Assembly: GCA_905116865.2 (NCBI GenBank)
Contig: CAJHNH020002057.1
Coordinates: 317,501 to 381,500 of the forward strand
Origin: Candidula unifasciata
Taxonomy: Eukaryota; Mollusca; Gastropoda; Stylommatophora; Geomitridae
Direction of reading: 5' to 3'
Length of the DNA stretch: 64,000 nt
The notes beneath the pieces are model-generated. The model searched no databases and had not been told where the DNA came from. It saw only the letters and a program-made list of their open reading frames with translations. Positions 56,101 to 62,100 of this stretch are shown here, piece after piece. The translations under genes and the position numbers were made by a program. Position 1 is the first letter of the stretch, and every line of letters begins with the position of its first letter.

Positions 56101-59100
56101 CTGACAGCTACAGAGATAGAAAAGTAAGCTTGATGTAGATTTAAATCATTAACCTCTGTTTCTCATTGTCTGCTTCATCACTTACCCAAGAGAGTGAGAG
56201 GGAGAGAGAGTGCAAATGGATAAAACAGAAGACAAAAAAAGGCATGTTTTTTTGGGAGTTATGCATTTATAACTTTGAATAATGCTTAAAAATTTAAGGC
56301 TGTAAGAAGACTCAAAGTATAAGATATTTTCACATCAGTTTTTTCAACATAAATGACCTACTCACTATAGCATAAATTACACTGTTTTTTGTTGTTGGTC
56401 ATCTCCTTGACTAAACAAAAGATTTTGATAGAGTAAGGCAGTGTTCTTAATTAGATAAGACCCGCCAAAATCCCAGTTATCTTTGAAGGTCTGCCACAGA
56501 CTCAATACTTTTTAATAGTCATATTAAAAACAAAAAAAGTAAATCTGTATTAGAATCACACACATACAAGCCCCCCCCCCCCCCCCCTCCACACACACAC
56601 ACACACACACAGAGCGGTTATTCTTCTTACGAGTTTACCACATCACCCACTGAGTGTCGATTGGTCTATAAAATATAGATTTGTCTCTATATCCCTTATA
56701 ATCCTGAAGGTGGAGAAGAGGATTCTTTTTTTTTTCTTGTGGGTGCTTGTAATAAAGAAGCACATAGGCAACTATGAATCTCTGTTAGCAACAGTTAAAA
56801 GGTAGAAAATACAGTGGTACACACATGTAACAGGAATATACTAGGTTCTCCGAAAATGATAACCACAAGGTTGAGTACTTTGGGAGTAGGAGAAGAGGCA
56901 GGCCAAGAAAAACCTACCGAAAAATATGTGGCTAAGTGGGTGGACTTCATATATGCCGACAAAAAGCCTAGTGCTTCTAACCAACAGAGATGGGGGAACT
57001 GATCACCAGCCACAGCCGTTGACCCAGTAACAGGCAGTGTTATGGCACTATGATGATTAATAAGCAGGCTGATTTATGAGTCTGTTATAAATATAATTTC
57101 TTTGTTTTATTGACAACAGAGTGAAAACCAGCATAAAACTGACTGTTGATGCATTGAAAGGGCGGATGCAGTTCCATCGTTTTGTTGCAGAAGCTTGGAT
57201 TAAGGTGAGTATTTTAAATTGTCAATAAGAAAAATCGCTCGTCGTGGATCGGAAGGTCGGTATTTTCCCTGGCGGATCGTGGACAATACCTTGGCTCCCA
57301 GGTCGAAAGTGATTTACCGGGTGCAGTCCCAGGAAAGTAAACTTGATGCTGACCACATTTTATCTTTGTGCCAATTGGTCTATAAAAAATATAGGTCTAG
57401 TCCTATATGCCCTAAACGCCTGATGGCGTGAAAAGGGTCCTTTACTTTTTTTCTTTTTTACTTATAAGGAAAGTGATTTTCATTTTAACTTGAATATTTC
57501 AATTTCATAAAATAAATTGTTTGTATTGTCTTACCACTTGAGCTTCATTCACTGGAGGAAGTGTTTCCAACACTACCTACAGCTTCAAAAAGAAACCTGG
57601 CCGCAAGAACAAAATGCGCAGAGCAAGCTGTGGGGAATCATGAGGGACCTGCAGCTGACATGTGAGTTTATAGAGGAAGTCTACCTGACAGTCTGATCTG
57701 AGCATAAGAAGAAGAAGAAGATGGTATTACTGCAGTTCCAGCTTTGCTTAGATTTTTGTTTTGTTTTTTGTTTTTGCATTGTATATTCTCATTTTTGTCT
57801 CATACAAATTTAACATACTTGGTGTGAACATGTGGTTTTCCGCTAGCTTTATAAAGAAATAATTGGATTATAGTTGTGAAGCTCTCTCCTACATTTGACA
57901 TTTCATTGCTGTTTTATTTTTGTAATTGATGTCCCATGCTGTCTAGACATTGAACTTCTCTGTTAACTGACCTGGCTATTCTTGAGCTTTAGTAACATAC
58001 TTTGATAGTACACATTATTCTGTCATAGCAGTTCTTTCAGTCTCCTGTTGAGTAGATATTTGTGTCTGATCATGTAAGACTGGTCAACCGCGTGGTTAAA
58101 ATTGGTAATAATTGTCTTCAGGAAAGTATGGCTTCTCTTTTCATAATACTGTGGTCTGGTGTATGTCTCATAACTTCTCTTCCAAGCTGCGTAATTTCCA
58201 TAAATTGTATACACCACAGTTTGGTTGTTGTAGATTTCAGCCATCTTTGTTTTATCCAGAACAGGTAGCTTTGCTTTAATTTGGAACAGTTCTTGTTTAC
58301 CTGAAAATATTTAATCAGAGGAGAGGGTAAAGGTGTCAGATATTTGTAATGTTTCTTCTGAAGTTCACAAACATTTTAAATTTTCTTGATAATAATAGAG
58401 CTTCTGTAATTTAAGAATGCAGTCATGGTATCACCCACTGTGTACTAATGTTGTTCACATCATCCTTGTGGCAGGCACTGGACGTAGCTAAGGATTTCAA
58501 GATCATTGACATCTTTATTTTGTTGATGCTGCATTGGATGAATCATAAGAAGGCGGTCGAGAGCTTGGTCCGTAACAAGATTCGAGCAGGGATTCTCACC
58601 GAGGAACTTGTGAATAATGTATTTACATCTTATACACAGGTGTGTTCTTTTAATAGTTCATTACATTAGGTTTGTGTTAAGTTTATACTGTTCTTAAAAA
58701 TGGTAATAATGAGAAATGTTTTTTTTTTCTAAAGGACTGACCAGAGCAGTTTAGCATTAAAAACAGCTGAACAACCATTAAATTTAAGTTAAAATTGTGA
58801 GGATATGAACGTTTTATTTAACCACATATGGATTTTTGATTTTATATGTTATTCATCATTGCACACATGCTTGAGTGAACACTGAAAAAGTTTATAAAAG
58901 ATTCATAGGGATGTCGCCATGGTGTAGTGGCTAGATGCTTGCCCATGGATTAGAAGGTCGTGGGTTCAGTCCTGACAAGGTTGGACTTTTGTCAAAAATG
59001 AACCTTGCTGGCAGGTTGACCCAGCCTTGAAGGGGTCTCAGGTAAAGTTCTGGAAAGTAAAGGTGGCTAGCGTGATGCTGACCACATCACCCACCAAGTG

Positions 59101-62100
59101 CCGATTGGTCTATAAAATATAGGTCTAGCCCTATATCGCCTGTAAGGCCTGACAAGGGGACAGGGTCCTTTACAACATTTATAGAAAATCATGGATCAAG
59201 AAGGAAAAACAAATAACAACATTCTGTAAGATCTGAGTGTCAGTGAAAACTTACTCATACAAAAACAGCATGTCTCAACTGAATGACTAGTTTACAAACA
59301 TTCCAGTGCTTATACAGAACAGTACTGGAAGGAGTAGTTTCTAGTAGTTGGTGGACAGTTGACATTAAAGACACTGTGGGCATATGAGGCAGGACAACTG
59401 ATGAATGTCGAAAGCATTTACATGGACTGTGCTGAGAATGATGTTATGCAAATAATTTTTTTCACGATGGTGATGATTTGCTGCACGAATTATTATTTTT
59501 TTTTTTTTTTAAATAACTAACAGTGCAGACCTGATAAGGAGAACTCACCAGGCACCCAGGGAATAGTTCTTTTTATTCTTTGTGTGGGTACTGGGGGCCC
59601 TATTGTATGGGGGAAAGCAAGAAAAGATCCACTGCTTACTGTTGTACTCTCGTATAACCCCTGTGTAGACTATGGGTATATAAAGCACTTATTTGTGTTA
59701 GTCCATGTAATATGTATGTTTATGCACTGATACTGCTTAGTTTCAGAAACCCAACCAAGTATGTAGGTCTAGGGTGCCTACGCTAATATGCCACTGGATC
59801 TCTCCTTGATGGATGTGATGCAACTATTTGCAACTGCATAATATAACGACTGGCACACTGGGCACAGCACCATCAAATACAATTGTGACTGTCCTGACGA
59901 GTTAACAACTTGTGACAGGCCACATAAACTTTAATGTAATTCACATTAAACGTCACAAGATGATGATGATTAATATAGGTACGATAATAAGTCACTATTA
60001 TCTACACGGACGACTTAAACGACTTAACGATTACAAACTTCACTCAGTGGACTCCTGCCATTAGAAACTAAAACAGACATCAACTGTCTCCCGCAAACAG
60101 CGGCAAAGCAAAAACCTCACAAAGAGAAACGTTACTATATTATCCTCACAAAAAGAAAACAGCCAACACAACATTTCTGCTAACCCGCAGAAACCCCACG
60201 TCCGACTTGGACGCTAGCAAAATTTCCAGGCTCTCCCGACTGTCCCTTTTAATTCTATTCCCAGAATTCAAATAAGTCGTATAATTACCTTAAGGTCACT
60301 TAAGACCCGTGGCCTTGTGACCTTTACATGTGCTCTTCCTGCTGACTGACATTTTAGTTCTTGGCCAAATAAGACTACAACACTTACCCAAAAGCATGTC
60401 GTAAGAGTCGACTAATTGGGAGCTTCCTTCAAAGTCAGTGCATCTGCCTGAGAGCAAGGAACCAGCAGTCTGCACACAAATGAGTCAGATCTGTAAAATG
60501 GATGCACATGCAACACTCAGTTTCTGGAACAGGACTGCAGTCCTAAAGTGGATGGATAACCAGAACTTTCCGCCAGAGTTTACAGCTGGTGAATGCGAAG
60601 AAGAAGAAGAAGTTCTTCTTATTAGAAATTTATCTAAATAAGAGTTCAAGCACATGGTAATTACCAGGGATAAACAAATTGTTCTTCACAGCAAAAATTC
60701 GCCACATCTGAGATTGCCTTAAGTGCTCTGCACTTTTCTAGCTTTTTCTTTAATTTGTTCAGCATAGAATCATTAAAGTTTTTATTGATCAAACAAGAAA
60801 TCGTATAGCATACCAATGATGAGGATATCAGAAACACTGTTATAACCATTGTTTCTCCTTTGAAGTTGCAGTGCATTGGCCTGAGAAGCAATGAACCAAC
60901 GGTTACAATAAATACAAATAAGCCAGATCCGTAAAACGGATGTCCATGAAGAACTTAAGTTCTGCAACAAGACCAAAGTCCGAAAGTGGACAAATAACCA
61001 AAGCTTTCGCTTAGAGTTTTTATAACTTGCTGAAGGGCACTTAATCATGATAATTTTTTTAGGTGATTCGGGAGTACTTTCCCTCAGTCTTATCCTTGGC
61101 TCAAGCTTTAATTCGCTCAGCAGAGCCCGTGATTTGTTGTGTGGGGATGCACAATTTACAAACAAGCTTTCACGTCTTTTGATGCTTATTACAAGCAGGT
61201 AAGTTGTCATTTTGCAGAAGCCTGGATCTTCACTGTTTAGTAAATTATAAAAAAAATCCTGATATGGCATTTTCTTTCATTTTTACATGTTACCGTTGAT
61301 CCTTACAGTTAAAATGGTGAGATTTTCTTTCATTTATATGTTACCACTGATCCTGACACTTGAAAAAATGAGATTTTCTTTCATTTATACGTGTGCTACC
61401 ACTTATCCTGACACTTGAAATGGTGAGATTTTCTTTCATTTATACATGTGCTAACACTTATCCTACTCTTGAAAGGGTAACATTTTCTTTCATTTATACA
61501 TGTTACCATTGATCCTAACATTTGAAATGGGTGTTATTTTTTTTTTTTATAATCTTTTTCTTTTTAAATTTATACCTGTTACCACTGATTCTGACACTTC
61601 TGAGTCAATTTTCTCCTTACACTGTAAATCCACTGTCTGGGCTATAAGTTTGAAAATTCAAAATGGTTACCTTTTGCTAACTAAAACAAGGAATGCACGA
61701 ACAATTTATTGCCTGCATCTGATCAGGAGCATTACTTCAGAATTTACATCAGTGTTTAATGAAGCATCAAATGAATCATTTTAAAACGCAAATCACATAG
61801 TCTCATCACACACTATACTTCCCACCATCGAAGTCTAGAATTAATGACATGATCCTTTTGTTTACCTAATATGGGATTGGCTGCCCCTAATTCCAGCTGC
61901 TTCTGAAAATGTCACTGGGAACCTGCATTTTTATTTGTATGATAAATAACCTGAAAGGCACAATCCCACCTCCATAGTCTAGCAGATGATGTGCTGCTGG
62001 AGAATGTGGCTCTTTCCTCTTGACTGATCTTGAATTACTTAAGCAGGGCTATTCAGCTGCCGGCCCAAGGGTCAAATCCGGCCTGCTTAGGCCTAACTTA

